The translations under genes were made by a program, and so were the position numbers. Positions 52,937-62,152 of a DNA stretch of 64,000 bases are shown here, in pieces. Within the stretch, counting starts at the first letter, position 1, and the number at the start of each line of letters is the position of its first letter. The notes under the pieces were generated by a model, which saw only the letters and a program-made list of their open reading frames with translations, was not told where the DNA came from and ran no database searches. The stretch comes from Rhodospirillales bacterium (GTDB lineage Bacteria; Pseudomonadota; Alphaproteobacteria; TMED109), in assembly GCA_028824295.1 (NCBI GenBank), contig JAPPED010000003.1, positions 372,001 through 436,000 of the forward strand, given 5' to 3'.

Positions 52937-53178
52937 GTGCGGCTCCGGCAAGGCAGGAAAGCAGGAGGATAGTTGAATGTGGCGTGCCGGAAACCGATAG
53001 ACCCCGGCGCCTCATGCTCGGGGCATCCTCGCTGTCGCGGCCGGCAGCCGGTACGAGCCGACACCCCGGATGTCCCTGCGCAACCCGTTACGAGCGTCAC
53101 CGTGACGCCAGAATTCCGGTGCCGACGGGTTTCCAACAGAAAGCCGGGACTTCGGCCAGAAGAGAAAAACCTAGCTGA

Positions 53179-54417
53179 TCAGGTCACGTCAACCCACAGT
53201 TCCGAGAGGCCCCGAAGGACCATCTGGTTTCGACGGACCGGGTCCTGCGCCAGGCGTATCCTCGGAAAGCGCTCGAGCAGGGCCTTGAAGGTGACCTTCC
53301 CCTCCAGCACTGCGAGTGATGCGCCCAGGCAATAATGAATGCCGCGTCCAAAGGATATGTGACTTTTCTCGGATCTCCCGAGATCGAGGCGATTGGGGTC
53401 GGTAAAGACTTCGGGGTCCCGGTTGGCCGCCCCCAACAGGGAGATCACCCGGTCACCGGAGCGAATCTTTTTGCCGCCGATGTCGAGGTCCTCGCGCGCA
53501 ATCCGGCCGTCGAATTGGACCGGAGGGTCGTACCGAAGCAGTTCGCCGATGGCTCCCGTGAGCATGTCGGGATGCTGACGCAGGCGCTCGAGCTGATCGG
53601 GGTGACGGAGGAGCGCGAGCATCCCGTTTCCGATCAGGTTGCGCGTCGTCTCGTTCCCGGCGACGAGCAGGAGCATCAGGGTGGATAGAAGTTCCTCCCG
53701 GGTGAGGCGGTCTCCAGCTTCCTCGGCGGCCATGAGCCCGCTCAGCAGGTCATCCTGCGGGTTCGTGCGGCGTTTCTCGATCTGTCCTTCGAAGTACTCG
53801 AAGAGCTCGCCGGTCGCCTTGCGCACCTTGTGCACGTTGGGCTCGTCGAGCAGCGGCTCGACCGTCATGGCGATGTCATCGGACCAACCGCGGAACCGGT
53901 CCCGATCCTCCGGCGGCACCCCGAGCATCTCAGCGATCACGATGACGGGCAGCGGGAATGCCACCGCGTCGATGAGGTCAAAGCGGTCCTGGTTGCCAAC
54001 GGCGTCAAGGAGCTCGTTCACCACGGCGTCGATCCGGGGCTCGAGCTTCTCGATGGCACGCGGCGTAAAGGCCTTGGACACTAGCCCCCGCAAGCGGGTG
54101 TGCTTGGGAGGATCGAAGTCGAGCATCGTCAGATACGAGGTGTAGCCGTAGTTCCGGCCCTCCGACGTGAAACGCTTGTGATCCCTGAGGAGCTGATCGA
54201 CATCCTCGTACCGGGTCAGTGCCCAGGCTTTCATCAGTCGCATCCGGTGCACCGGATCCTTGCGACGGATCTCGTCGTACAGCCCGTACGGTTCGTGTCG
54301 CGTGGCGATGGAGGTCGGGTCGTAAGCGACACCGGATTCCAGCCGTTCCCATGCCAGCAGCATCTGTTTGGCCGCCGGGGTAATGAGCCGGTTTGCCAGA
54401 CGGGATAGGGAAGCCAT
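53179..54417 (-). CDS. cytochrome P450
   Basis: A 412-residue soluble bacterial P450. The heme-thiolate loop is SFGRGIHYCLGASLA (Cys about 360), the I-helix oxygen-activation motif is LLVAGNETTRNL, and ExxR is in GELLRYDPPVQF's upstream helix. Distinctive PERF-like loop is FTDPNRLDLGR. GAGG lies just before ATG 54417. It hydroxylates a small hydrophobic compound using electrons from a ferredoxin, not encoded here. The nearest gene upstream on the strand is an SDR about 300 bases away, so the two may act on one substrate. Confidence 0.93.
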   Translation of the reverse strand: MASLSRLANRLITPAAKQMLLAWERLESGVAYDPTSIATRHEPYGLYDEIRRKDPVHRMRLMKAWALTRYEDVDQLLRDHKRFTSEGRNYGYTSYLTMLDFDPPKHTRLRGLVSKAFTPRAIEKLEPRIDAVVNELLDAVGNQDRFDLIDAVAFPLPVIVIAEMLGVPPEDRDRFRGWSDDIAMTVEPLLDEPNVHKVRKATGELFEYFEGQIEKRRTNPQDDLLSGLMAAEEAGDRLTREELLSTLMLLLVAGNETTRNLIGNGMLALLRHPDQLERLRQHPDMLTGAIGELLRYDPPVQFDGRIAREDLDIGGKKIRSGDRVISLLGAANRDPEVFTDPNRLDLGRSEKSHISFGRGIHYCLGASLAVLEGKVTFKALLERFPRIRLAQDPVRRNQMVLRGLSELWVDVT

Positions 54418-54711
54418 AGGCACCTCGCGTTGATGCAGCCAGGACGGCGAACGCCAGATCACAATCCGTGGCTCGCCGGGCTTGTCGATACGTTGCCCAA
54501 GCGGCGGACAACGTCAAGCCTGCTGTAGCCGGCTAGCTTGCCATCTTCGGGTGTGACTTAGGGCACCAACGCTGGACGCCGCCGACGTAGGCGAGTAGTT
54601 GGCCACCGCATGTCCGACGGCAACACACGCCTTGCGGGTGCATCAGTTTCACATGCCCTCTTGGTCGTCTGGTCCGCCGGAGTGCGGGCGCACGCGAACG
54701 GCAGGATCGCT

Positions 54712-55626
54712 TCAGAGCGATGTGAGTTCCTCCGAGATCTCCCACAGGCGTTTGGCGATGTCCGGGTCCTGGGAAACTGCCGACGACGTGGCCGCGCGGC
54801 CGGGGGAGCGAAACTTGCCGCTCACGCCCGGCGTGAAGTACTTGCCGGTAACGCCGGCAAGGTCCGGCGAGGTGGCGAGATGGATTGAGGTTTCTGCGCC
54901 TTTCTCGGGTGTAATGGCGGCAGTGAAGCGAAACACTAAGGTGGCGACGGTCCGCCAAAATGCGGAATTGTCGGTGTCACCCTGCCCGAGATGGGAGCGC
55001 ACAAAGCCCGGATGAAGGGCGTTGACCGTGGGCCCCCCGTTGCCGAGCTTGCGCGCCAGTTCGTAGGTGAACAGCAGGTTGCAGAGTTTCGAGCGCTTGT
55101 ATGCGGTCCAGCCGTTGTACCGGTGAGAGAACTGCAGATCGTCGAAGTTCAGATTGGTCCCCACGTGCGCATGTGAGGCCACGTTGACAATGCGGGCCCC
55201 GGGCGTCGCCCGGAGTTGGTCCAGCACCAGGTTCGTGAGAAGGAAGTAGGCGAGATGATTGAGCGCGAAGGTCATCTCGATCCCATCGACACTGACTTTG
55301 CGGCTGGCGAACAGCCCTCCCGCGTTGTTCACGAGCACATCAAGACGATCGCCTTGGGTCATGATTGCTCGGGCCAATTGCCGGACATCGCTCTGGGAGG
55401 AGAGATCCGCTTGGTGGAAGCACACGGCATCGTTGCCGGTGTCCGCGCGAATCCCGGCGACGGCGGTGTTGCCCTTCAAGGGGTTCCGTCCCACGATGGT
55501 GACGCGGGCACCACGGGCGGCCAGGGCCTTCGCGGTGGCCCGTCCGATACCGTCAGTTGCACCGGTCACGATGACGACTTTGCCGTCCACGGTTGGACCC
55601 CCGAGTCGAGCTGCTCGCTCCTGCAT
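54712..55626 (-). CDS. short-chain dehydrogenase/reductase, retinol-dehydrogenase-like
   Basis: A 304-residue SDR of the longer RDH/WWOX-type. NADP(H) motif is TGATDGIGRATAKAL, NNAG is near 95, the catalytic tyrosine motif is AYKRSKLCNL, and LHPGFVRSHLG follows. It is more similar to light-dependent protochlorophyllide/retinol-type SDRs than to FabG. MQERAARL at 55626 is preferred over the long upstream frame. It precedes the P450 on the same strand and is divergent from the esterase. Confidence 0.88.
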   Translation of the reverse strand: MQERAARLGGPTVDGKVVIVTGATDGIGRATAKALAARGARVTIVGRNPLKGNTAVAGIRADTGNDAVCFHQADLSSQSDVRQLARAIMTQGDRLDVLVNNAGGLFASRKVSVDGIEMTFALNHLAYFLLTNLVLDQLRATPGARIVNVASHAHVGTNLNFDDLQFSHRYNGWTAYKRSKLCNLLFTYELARKLGNGGPTVNALHPGFVRSHLGQGDTDNSAFWRTVATLVFRFTAAITPEKGAETSIHLATSPDLAGVTGKYFTPGVSGKFRSPGRAATSSAVSQDPDIAKRLWEISEELTSL

Positions 55627-55751
55627 GATAGCCGCCGGGACGTTTCCGCTCCTGGGTCGCCGCTGCCGATCGGGACAGCAGTTCTGACCACATGTCGTTG
55701 CCTGATGCCCCTCGGGCGAGTAGTCAGTAGAGCACCTAGCTATCGGTCGGG

Positions 55752-56423
55752 ATGCAGGCCATGGATGAGTCAATAGGCTGCGGCGTGCGGCCGCGTCCGC
55801 TTTCAGGACCGCGTGTTGGGCCGCAGTCGCGTGCGGCCGCCCGGCAACTGGTGGTGTTTCTGCATGGCTGGGGATCGAGCGGGGACGACTTGATTCAGTT
55901 GGCCCCGTTGTTCGCCACCGCACTGCCCGATGCGGAGTTCGTGTCACCTCACGGACCGGAGCGGTGTGATCAGAACCCGGCCGGCTTTCAGTGGTTCAGC
56001 CTCGCGCGCGGGGAGCAGGACCGCACAGCGGCGGCCGCGCGAGCCGTTGCCGACCTTGAGGCCTTTCTCGAGGTCGAACAACAGCAGCTGGGACTCGCAG
56101 AGAACCGGGTGGCTCTGGTGGGCTTCAGCCAGGGCACGATGATGGCCCTTGAACTGGGGCTGTCGCGGAATTTCGCCGGGATCCTCGGGTATTCAGGGGC
56201 GCTGCTGCCGTCGGCACGAACCGCTAGTGGCGCCGACGTCTTGCTGGTGCATGGGGCGGCCGATGATGTGCTACCGGTCGAAGGCATGTACGGGGCGGTT
56301 GCCGAGCTGGCGCCGCTCGGTGCCCGGGTCCGGTACCATGTCCGGCCGCGGCTGGGGCATTCCATCGACCAGGAGGGCATCGTGCTCGGGGCGGACTTTC
56401 TGCGGCGCCGGTTCCTTGGATGA
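55752..56423 (+). CDS. alpha/beta hydrolase, phospholipase/carboxylesterase family
   Basis: A 223-residue serine esterase. The nucleophile is in GFSQGTMMALE (about 125-135), the acid in VHGAADDVLPVEGM, and the His in RPRLGHSIDQEG. HGWGSSGDD near residue 38 provides the oxyanion hole. The group includes YpfH-like and acyl-protein-thioesterase-like enzymes acting on short esters in the cytoplasm. A second ATG at residue 4 is possible. The short ORF with SSB-like tail follows 63 bases later. Confidence 0.88.
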   Translation: MQAMDESIGCGVRPRPLSGPRVGPQSRAAARQLVVFLHGWGSSGDDLIQLAPLFATALPDAEFVSPHGPERCDQNPAGFQWFSLARGEQDRTAAAARAVADLEAFLEVEQQQLGLAENRVALVGFSQGTMMALELGLSRNFAGILGYSGALLPSARTASGADVLLVHGAADDVLPVEGMYGAVAELAPLGARVRYHVRPRLGHSIDQEGIVLGADFLRRRFLG

Positions 56424-56486
56424 GACTTCGAAGACCCACGCCGGTGTGTGGTAAAACGTGGTGACGTGGAAATCGAGGACTAGACC

Positions 56487-56867
56487 ATGAGCGACGAACG
56501 CTTTCGCCGGGGCGATGACAGCCTGCAGGAGATCGCCGGTCTTTGGGAGCGCACCAGCGCGAACGGCCGCGAGTACATCGGCGGGCGCACCTCGGACGAC
56601 GAGGACATCACGATTCCTGCGGGTTCCTTTGTGATGGTATTTCCGAACGACAGCGACAATCCACGTGCACCGGCGTTTCGCCTGTTGTATTCGCCGCCGC
56701 GCGATGATGGGCCGCGGGCCGCACCGTCGGCGAAAGGCAGGTTCGACCGGTTCAAGGGCGGAGCCAAGCCGCAGGACGAGTTCTCGAGTAGTGATTCGGC
56801 CCAGCGCAATCCGATGACGCATGCGGCGCCGGCCGACGACATTCAGGACGACGATATACCGTTCTAG
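56487..56867 (+). CDS. small conserved protein with SSB-like acidic C-terminal tail
   Basis: A 126-residue soluble protein. Residues about 9-70 hold a compact beta-rich part: SLQEIAGLWERTSANGREYIGG, then IPAGSFVMVFPNDSDNP and FRLLYSPP, which recall DUF736-like proteins. Residues 71-115 are a low-complexity, probably disordered linker. The last residues, IQDDDIPF, are identical in the final six to the C-terminal peptide by which single-stranded DNA-binding protein recruits partners. It is not SSB itself: there is no OB-fold motif I recognise. A replication or repair role is inferred from the tail alone. Neighbours give no help. Confidence 0.75.
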   Translation: MSDERFRRGDDSLQEIAGLWERTSANGREYIGGRTSDDEDITIPAGSFVMVFPNDSDNPRAPAFRLLYSPPRDDGPRAAPSAKGRFDRFKGGAKPQDEFSSSDSAQRNPMTHAAPADDIQDDDIPF

Positions 56868-56991
56868 GCAACGCCCATGACTGGGGGGTGACTCATCGAC
56901 CAGCAGTTAATGGCGCAAGAGGTGTTCGGACACTCCTCGAGTCGAGAAGCATCATGGCCGCCTCCCCAAGAGCCCTGGGTGTCGCCAGCAG

Positions 56992-57693
56992 TCAGCCTTC
57001 CACGGCCACGCCGATGATGAAGAGAACCGAATAGTCCTGCTTGTTGCAGCCCTCGATCGGCGGCATCAAGCCTCCTGGAGCCACCGGAAATTCGGTCATT
57101 TGCGCCTTGGCTGGCGAGCACGGGCTGTCGGGAGTCGCTGGGGTGTAGCGCGCGGAACGACATCGCAGATGCGTCACGTCATGGATCGTGGCATCGCCCC
57201 GGAGTTCCCAGCGTTGATCACCGTCCTGGTCCATGGGATGGACTGTCAGCACAGTCGTGACCTCGCGTCCGCCGGTGACAACGTACTGACCAGAAGGAAG
57301 CGGAAACTGCGGCTTCTCCATGATCAGGCCGTTTTCTTCCACCCACCAGTCCGTCTCGTCGAATTTCCACCGAGCCGGCGCAACTCCGCCTGCGGCTTGC
57401 AATCGCTCGTAGTGCTTCAGCCACACTCCCCGCGGGCCCGGGTCCAAGCGCCAGAGCCCCCACTGCTGCGCGCCACTCCCCGAGTTGGCGCCCGGGTCAC
57501 CCAATGCAGCGATGAATTGTGGGCGAATCTGCTTGAATCTTGTCTCATCATCACTGGCCGCCTGAACCGGTTGTCCGGCAGTGACCATGATCACAAGCAG
57601 CCCAATGGCCCAGAGTGCGCAGGGGATCAGGCGCTGTGTGGTGGTTGAGGACGGCAACACTGGACCTCGCCACGGAAACGTGTGTGTGGTCAT
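56992..57693 (-). CDS. secreted protein of unknown function
   Basis: A 233-residue protein with a signal peptide: hydrophobic LIPCALWAIGLLVIMVTA (about 22-39) followed by a likely cleavage after VQA. The mature part has the WGLWRLDPGPRGVWL motif, WWVEENGLIMEKPQFPLP, and TVHPMDQDGDQRWEL, then several cysteines (CRSARY, SPCSP, EGCNKQD) that may form disulfides. I do not recognise the family. MTTHTFPW at 57693 is the likely start; an in-frame ATG at 57816 adds an implausible 41 residues. Probably periplasmic. Confidence 0.72.
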   Translation of the reverse strand: MTTHTFPWRGPVLPSSTTTQRLIPCALWAIGLLVIMVTAGQPVQAASDDETRFKQIRPQFIAALGDPGANSGSGAQQWGLWRLDPGPRGVWLKHYERLQAAGGVAPARWKFDETDWWVEENGLIMEKPQFPLPSGQYVVTGGREVTTVLTVHPMDQDGDQRWELRGDATIHDVTHLRCRSARYTPATPDSPCSPAKAQMTEFPVAPGGLMPPIEGCNKQDYSVLFIIGVAVEG

Positions 57694-57929
57694 CGCGGAA
57701 TCTTGCGGGCTGATCTTCGTGGTGATCGGGCCCCATTCCGTGATCCGGTCGCAATGGTAGTGAATGGTCGGTGGCGGCTCCAGCAGAAGTGTGGCCGGCG
57801 CGTCCGGGACACCCATCTGACCAAACTCAGGACGTCACTCCGCTTCCTTCTCGGGTGCCGCTAAAGCTGCACACGACCATCCTCGAGGATCCCGTCCTCG
57901 TGATGCAACAGCGGGCCGAGACGACCGGG

Positions 57930-59153
57930 CTAGATGCTGCCCCCGGCACGTAACCGCTTCACTTCCTGGTGGCTTTTCCCCAGGACGTCACGAAGAATCG
58001 ATTCGGTATCGCCGCCCAGCGCCGGTGCAGCTCCTCGGTACCGCACGGGCGTTCGGGACAGCCGGATGGGATTCCCGGGGCTCGGGACGGTGCCGCCGTT
58101 TGCATGCGGAAGTTCGATGCGCATCCCGCGCGCTCTTGTCTGTTCAAGGTTGAGGGCGTCGAGCACGGTATTTACCGGAGCGAACGGAATGTCTGCAGCT
58201 GTGAGGGCGGCGTCCCAGTGACTGAACGGCTGATTACGCATTTGGTTCTCAATGAGGCCGTCCAGGACCTCCCGGTGCTGCAACCGGTCACGGTTGGTCG
58301 CGAAGCGGGGATCTGCGGCCAGGTGCGGAAGCTCGATCGCCGTGGCAAAACGAGCGAATTGCGCGTTGTTGCCGACGGCAACCACCATGGGGCGATCGGC
58401 GGTCGGATATAGGCGATAGGGGACCACATGCGGGTGCGCATTGCCTAGGCGAGGCGGCGAGGTGCCCGTGATCAGACCGGAGATCGCCATCATCGAAAGG
58501 CCGGCTATCGTGGAATCCAGCAATGCGAGGTCGATGTGCTGGCCCTGCCCGCTGCGCCCGCGCTCTAGGATGGCAGCGAGAACCGCCTGGACGGCGTACA
58601 TGCCGGTAAAGAGGTCGCTGACCGCCAGTCCCGTCTTGGTCGGGCCGCCCCCAGGCCGGTCGTCAGCTTCGCCAGTGAGGCTCATGAGCCCGCCCTCGGC
58701 CTGGATCATGAAGTCGTAGCCGGGCCGCATTCGTGCCGGTCCTGTCTGGCCGAAGCCGGTGATCGAGCAGTAGATCAGGCGCGGGTTGACGGCGGAAAGC
58801 GACTCGTAGTCCAGGCCGAAGCGGGCCAGTCCGCCCACACGATAATTCTCGACCAGCACGTCGGACTGGCCAGCCAGTTCCCTGATGATCTGCTGTCCGT
58901 CAGGGTCGGCCAGGTTTACGGTAATGGACCGCTTGCCGCGGTTCGCTGACTGGAAGTAGGCGCTTTCGCCCGGTCCTTCACCGGTCTCCATCTGCAAGAA
59001 CGGCGGCCCCCAATGACGCGTGTCATCGCCGGTGCCGGGCCGTTCGACCTTGATGACCTCCGCGCCGAGATCCCCGAGACACTGGGCGCACCATGGCCCG
59101 GCGAGAACCCGACTGAGGTCAAGCACTCGTATACCTTCAAGCGTTTCCGGCAC
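57930..59153 (-). CDS. CaiB/BaiF family CoA-transferase
   Basis: A 407-residue class III CoA-transferase. The N-terminal family block is LEGIRVLDLSRVLAGPWCAQ; the catalytic Asp is in RPGYDFMIQAEGG; ADRPMVVAVGNNAQF and the C-terminal LGEDTESIL-type ending (here LGGDTESILRD) are normal. It moves CoA between short or medium carboxylates, e.g. succinyl-CoA to a substrate acid. GTG 59153 is chosen as start because AAGGAG lies 6 bases upstream; ATG 59174 would add seven residues. Divergent from the HNH gene. Confidence 0.92.
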   Translation of the reverse strand: MPETLEGIRVLDLSRVLAGPWCAQCLGDLGAEVIKVERPGTGDDTRHWGPPFLQMETGEGPGESAYFQSANRGKRSITVNLADPDGQQIIRELAGQSDVLVENYRVGGLARFGLDYESLSAVNPRLIYCSITGFGQTGPARMRPGYDFMIQAEGGLMSLTGEADDRPGGGPTKTGLAVSDLFTGMYAVQAVLAAILERGRSGQGQHIDLALLDSTIAGLSMMAISGLITGTSPPRLGNAHPHVVPYRLYPTADRPMVVAVGNNAQFARFATAIELPHLAADPRFATNRDRLQHREVLDGLIENQMRNQPFSHWDAALTAADIPFAPVNTVLDALNLEQTRARGMRIELPHANGGTVPSPGNPIRLSRTPVRYRGAAPALGGDTESILRDVLGKSHQEVKRLRAGGSI

Positions 59154-59281
59154 AAACTTCTCCTTGCGACACATTTCCGAGCCGCGCGCATGGTGTCCCA
59201 ATTTCAGATGCTCTTCTATACACTTGCCGGCGGAACTGCCGGTACCGGATCGGGAAACACGTGGTGGCGCTCGAGCTTCAC

Positions 59282-59827
59282 ATGAATCCGGCGCTGGTAC
59301 TTAACGCCGACTATCGGCCGCTCCGATACTTTCCGCTGTCGCTGCTGCCCTGGCAGGACACGGTGCGGGCCGTGTTTCTCGAGCGGGTCAGCATCGTCGC
59401 CGAGTACGATCAGGTCGTCCGGTCGGCCACGTCGTCGATGCGGCTCCCCAGCGTGGTGGCCCTCAAGCGATACATCAAGGGCAATCGGACCCCCGCCTTC
59501 ACGCGCTTCAACCTGTTTCTTCGAGACCGGTTCACGTGTCAGTACTGCGGGGCCCGTGAACCCGTGTCCGACCTCACGTTCGATCATATCCTGCCGAAAT
59601 CCAGGGGGGGGCGGACCTCCTGGGACAACGTGGTCGCTGCTTGCGCTCCCTGCAACTTCGTGAAGGGGAATCATCTTCTCGACGAGATCGGCATGCGCCT
59701 GATCCGGGAGCCTAGGGCGCCGACCGAGCGCGAACTTCATGCGCGCGCGCCGGGCTTTCCCCCCAACTACCTACACGAGAGTTGGCGGGACTACCTGTAT
59801 TGGGATACCGAGCTCGAAGCCGACTGA
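59282..59827 (+). CDS. HNH endonuclease
   Basis: A 181-residue HNH nuclease of the widespread alphaproteobacterial type starting MNPALVLNADYRPLRY. The zinc-binding and catalytic core is FTCQYCGAREP... LTFDHILPKSRGG... CAPCNFVKGNHLL: two CxxC pairs flank the His of DHILP. It is chromosomal, lacks phage neighbours and may serve in DNA repair or defence; actual role unknown. An in-frame GTG at 59261 is an alternative start. Confidence 0.9.
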   Translation: MNPALVLNADYRPLRYFPLSLLPWQDTVRAVFLERVSIVAEYDQVVRSATSSMRLPSVVALKRYIKGNRTPAFTRFNLFLRDRFTCQYCGAREPVSDLTFDHILPKSRGGRTSWDNVVAACAPCNFVKGNHLLDEIGMRLIREPRAPTERELHARAPGFPPNYLHESWRDYLYWDTELEAD

Positions 59828-60075
59828 CCAGGCTCTGTTTCGGCTCCACGAGACGATGAAGCTTTCTTGTAGCGGCGCCGCGGGGCGGGCTTGCGCCGCG
59901 CACGGGGAATCCGCTGCCGCGACCGACGGGCTGCTCGTTGCTGCGATCGGTGTGCGCGGGCCCGTGCCAGCCGGTGGCCGCATCTGAGGATGCACGACAG
60001 ACGGCGTGCCACCGCAACAGCAATGGAATAACCTGACATTGGATCTCGTGCTCTGATCTGAAGGAGGACCCGGCC

Positions 60076-60942
60076 ATGCCGACCTTGACCGACGAGCAGC
60101 GCCGCCAGTGGGCGGTAGACGGTTACATCCACCTGAAGGGAGCATTGGATCCCCGCGAAGTTGCGCTGTACAGCGGGTTGATCGACTCGATCCGGCACGT
60201 GCCCGGATGGGAGCCCACGCCGGACGTGCCACGCGGTCACTACAGCTGGGTGGAATGCAACCCGACCGCAGACGATCCTGACTCCTTCATGGATCGTCGG
60301 GACATCCTGGGCTATGGGCAGCCCTTCCTCGACATTGTCGATCGACCGAACGTGTTCGACCTGATTCTGGAGCTGATGGGCCCGTACATCGTGCTCAGCA
60401 TGTCGCAGGCGATTGTCCGCGCGCCGACCACAGAGTTCCCCGGCTTCACGCACACAGATGGGGGCGAGGCGCTCCGAAGAATTCGGGTAACGGAAACCAG
60501 CAAGCCGCTCGCGATGAAGGCCCTGTACCTGCTCACCGATGTCGAGGGAACGGACTGCGGCAACTTCACGGTCTTCCCCGGAAGCCATCTTCGGCAGATT
60601 CCGTTCGACTGCGACGCCGCGCCCACTCCCCACACGCCGGGGGCTGTCCAGCTGGGCGGCGAGGCCGGCGACTGCTACCTGTTCAGCCACGCGCTGTGGC
60701 ATGGGCCGGCGCCGAATCACTCCGGGAAGGGTCGCAAGACATTGCTCTACAACTATGCGCAGATGTTCCTGAAGACGTACGACTTTCCCACCATGACCGG
60801 CGTCATGGAATCATGCACGCCGCGCCAGCGCCGACTTCTGGGCGATCTCGGGCACGACCCGAGACCGGGCGATTACTTCTACGTGCCGGACGACCAGGAG
60901 GAGGTCATCTACGAACAACCGCACGCCAGACAGGCGGCCTGA
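60076..60942 (+). CDS. phytanoyl-CoA dioxygenase (PhyH) family protein
   Basis: A 288-residue Fe(II)/2-oxoglutarate oxygenase-type protein. The metal pair is in GFTHTDGGEAL (His-x-Asp), the distal His in HALWHGPAPNHSG and the 2-oxoglutarate Arg probably in GRKTLLYNY. AAGGAGG precedes ATG 60076. It differs clearly from the PhyH protein at 35.1 kb. Such proteins act in secondary metabolism and osmolyte pathways. It converges with the cytochrome c maturation operon. Confidence 0.88.
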   Translation: MPTLTDEQRRQWAVDGYIHLKGALDPREVALYSGLIDSIRHVPGWEPTPDVPRGHYSWVECNPTADDPDSFMDRRDILGYGQPFLDIVDRPNVFDLILELMGPYIVLSMSQAIVRAPTTEFPGFTHTDGGEALRRIRVTETSKPLAMKALYLLTDVEGTDCGNFTVFPGSHLRQIPFDCDAAPTPHTPGAVQLGGEAGDCYLFSHALWHGPAPNHSGKGRKTLLYNYAQMFLKTYDFPTMTGVMESCTPRQRRLLGDLGHDPRPGDYFYVPDDQEEVIYEQPHARQAA

Positions 60943-60977
60943 ACCTCCCGGAACCGGCCCGGGCGCGCCGGAGACCG

Positions 60978-60992
60978 CCGCCCGGTGGGCGG
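60978..60992 (+). terminator. hairpin downstream of the phyH-like gene
   Basis: CCGCCC (60978-60983) and GGGCGG (60987-60992) form a perfect 6-bp stem with a GGT loop, 36 bases after the stop codon and before the converging ccmI gene ends. It lacks a T-tract and may terminate either strand. Confidence 0.35.
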
Positions 60993-61045
60993 AGCCCATA
61001 GGCCGCGCGCGGTGTCAGTGGGCGCCGGGGGCGTTGAGTTTCTGG

Positions 61046-62152
61046 CTACTCGAGGTCAAGCCGCTCGAGACGTTCGGCAATGGCCTGGCGCATCGGTTCA
61101 TCGGGCGGTATTCGTTGCAGTAGCCGGCTGAGCATGACCCGGGCAGTTTCCTTGTCGTTCTGCCGTGCCGCCGCCTCTCCGACAACGTACAGGGCCAGCG
61201 CATGGTCCGGGTCAACGTCGAGCACCCGGCGAAACAGGACGAGGGCCTCTTCCGGGGGTTCGGCCGGGTCTTCGGATCCCAGGGTGAGCGCTTCCGCGGC
61301 CCCGGCAAGCGCCTCGGGGTCCTCGGGCGCGAGCGCGACGGCCCGCAGGTAGGCCTCGTGGCTGAGATCGAACTGGTTTAGGACCCGGCGGGACCGCCCC
61401 AGTCGTTTCCAGCCTTCTAGGTCGTCCGGGTTCTCGGCCAGTCGTGCAGCCAGCCCGTCCACCATGGCCCGGATCTGGGCATCGTCCGGGAGTTGCGGCG
61501 TGGCGTCGGGCAGGGGAGAGGGCAGGTTCGCGCGCGCTGCGGCCTCGCGGATGCCGCTTTCGACCATCGGCCGGAATTCGGCGTCGGGCGGCAGATCCGT
61601 GAGCAGCGAGTTCCACGTCGCGAGCGCATCCGCCGGCTGTCCGGCCTGGAGTTCCGCCAGGCCGGCGTAAAAGCGTGCCGGCAAGTGGGCGGGCTCCACG
61701 GCGAGCGCTTCGGCAATCAGGTCGGTAGCTTCCGCTGTAACGGTGCCTTCGTTGGCCATGATCAACGATTGCGCGGCGTGTGCCAGGGCGTCTGCCTGCT
61801 CGTCACCCCCCAGCGCGGCCGCGCGGCGCCACATGGTGGCTGCCTCCCCGGGATGGCCTGCTTCGTCAAGAGCTTGTGCAAGGTTCATCAGAGGGCCTGG
61901 CGAGTCCGGCTGCGACGCAACTTGACGCTCAAGCAGGGCAATCAGCGTATCCCCGTCGTCCAGCGAAGCCTGGGGATCAATGAAACCCGGGCTGCCGACA
62001 ACCAGGTACACGGCCGCCGCGCCGAACGGGATGGCGAACGTGCCGACGCCTGCCAATCCCCGCAGGCGGTTGTCGGGTCTGGCGCGGAGACCCAGCAGCA
62101 GCGCAGCGATGACGGCAATGGAGATGCCGGCAACGACCAGGAGGAACGTCAT
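61046..62152 (-). CDS. ccmI: cytochrome c maturation protein CcmI
   Basis: A 368-residue protein with one or two N-terminal membrane helices (MTFLLVVAGISIAVIAALLL and a second near 35-53) and a periplasmic TPR-like region: LMNLAQALDEAGHPGEAATMWRRAAAL, GWKRLGRSRRVLNQFDLSHEAYLRAVAL and similar helices. CcmI holds apocytochrome c for heme attachment by CcmFH. Its ATG overlaps the ccmH stop by four bases. It is the last gene of the ccm set visible. Confidence 0.9.
   Translation of the reverse strand: MTFLLVVAGISIAVIAALLLGLRARPDNRLRGLAGVGTFAIPFGAAAVYLVVGSPGFIDPQASLDDGDTLIALLERQVASQPDSPGPLMNLAQALDEAGHPGEAATMWRRAAALGGDEQADALAHAAQSLIMANEGTVTAEATDLIAEALAVEPAHLPARFYAGLAELQAGQPADALATWNSLLTDLPPDAEFRPMVESGIREAAARANLPSPLPDATPQLPDDAQIRAMVDGLAARLAENPDDLEGWKRLGRSRRVLNQFDLSHEAYLRAVALAPEDPEALAGAAEALTLGSEDPAEPPEEALVLFRRVLDVDPDHALALYVVGEAAARQNDKETARVMLSRLLQRIPPDEPMRQAIAERLERLDLE

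Noticed and set aside
59828-60075. Arg/Lys-rich minus-strand frame resembling a histone-like tail
   Set aside because: It runs through a GC-rich gap and into the antisense of the phyH-like gene; no start or ribosome-binding site.
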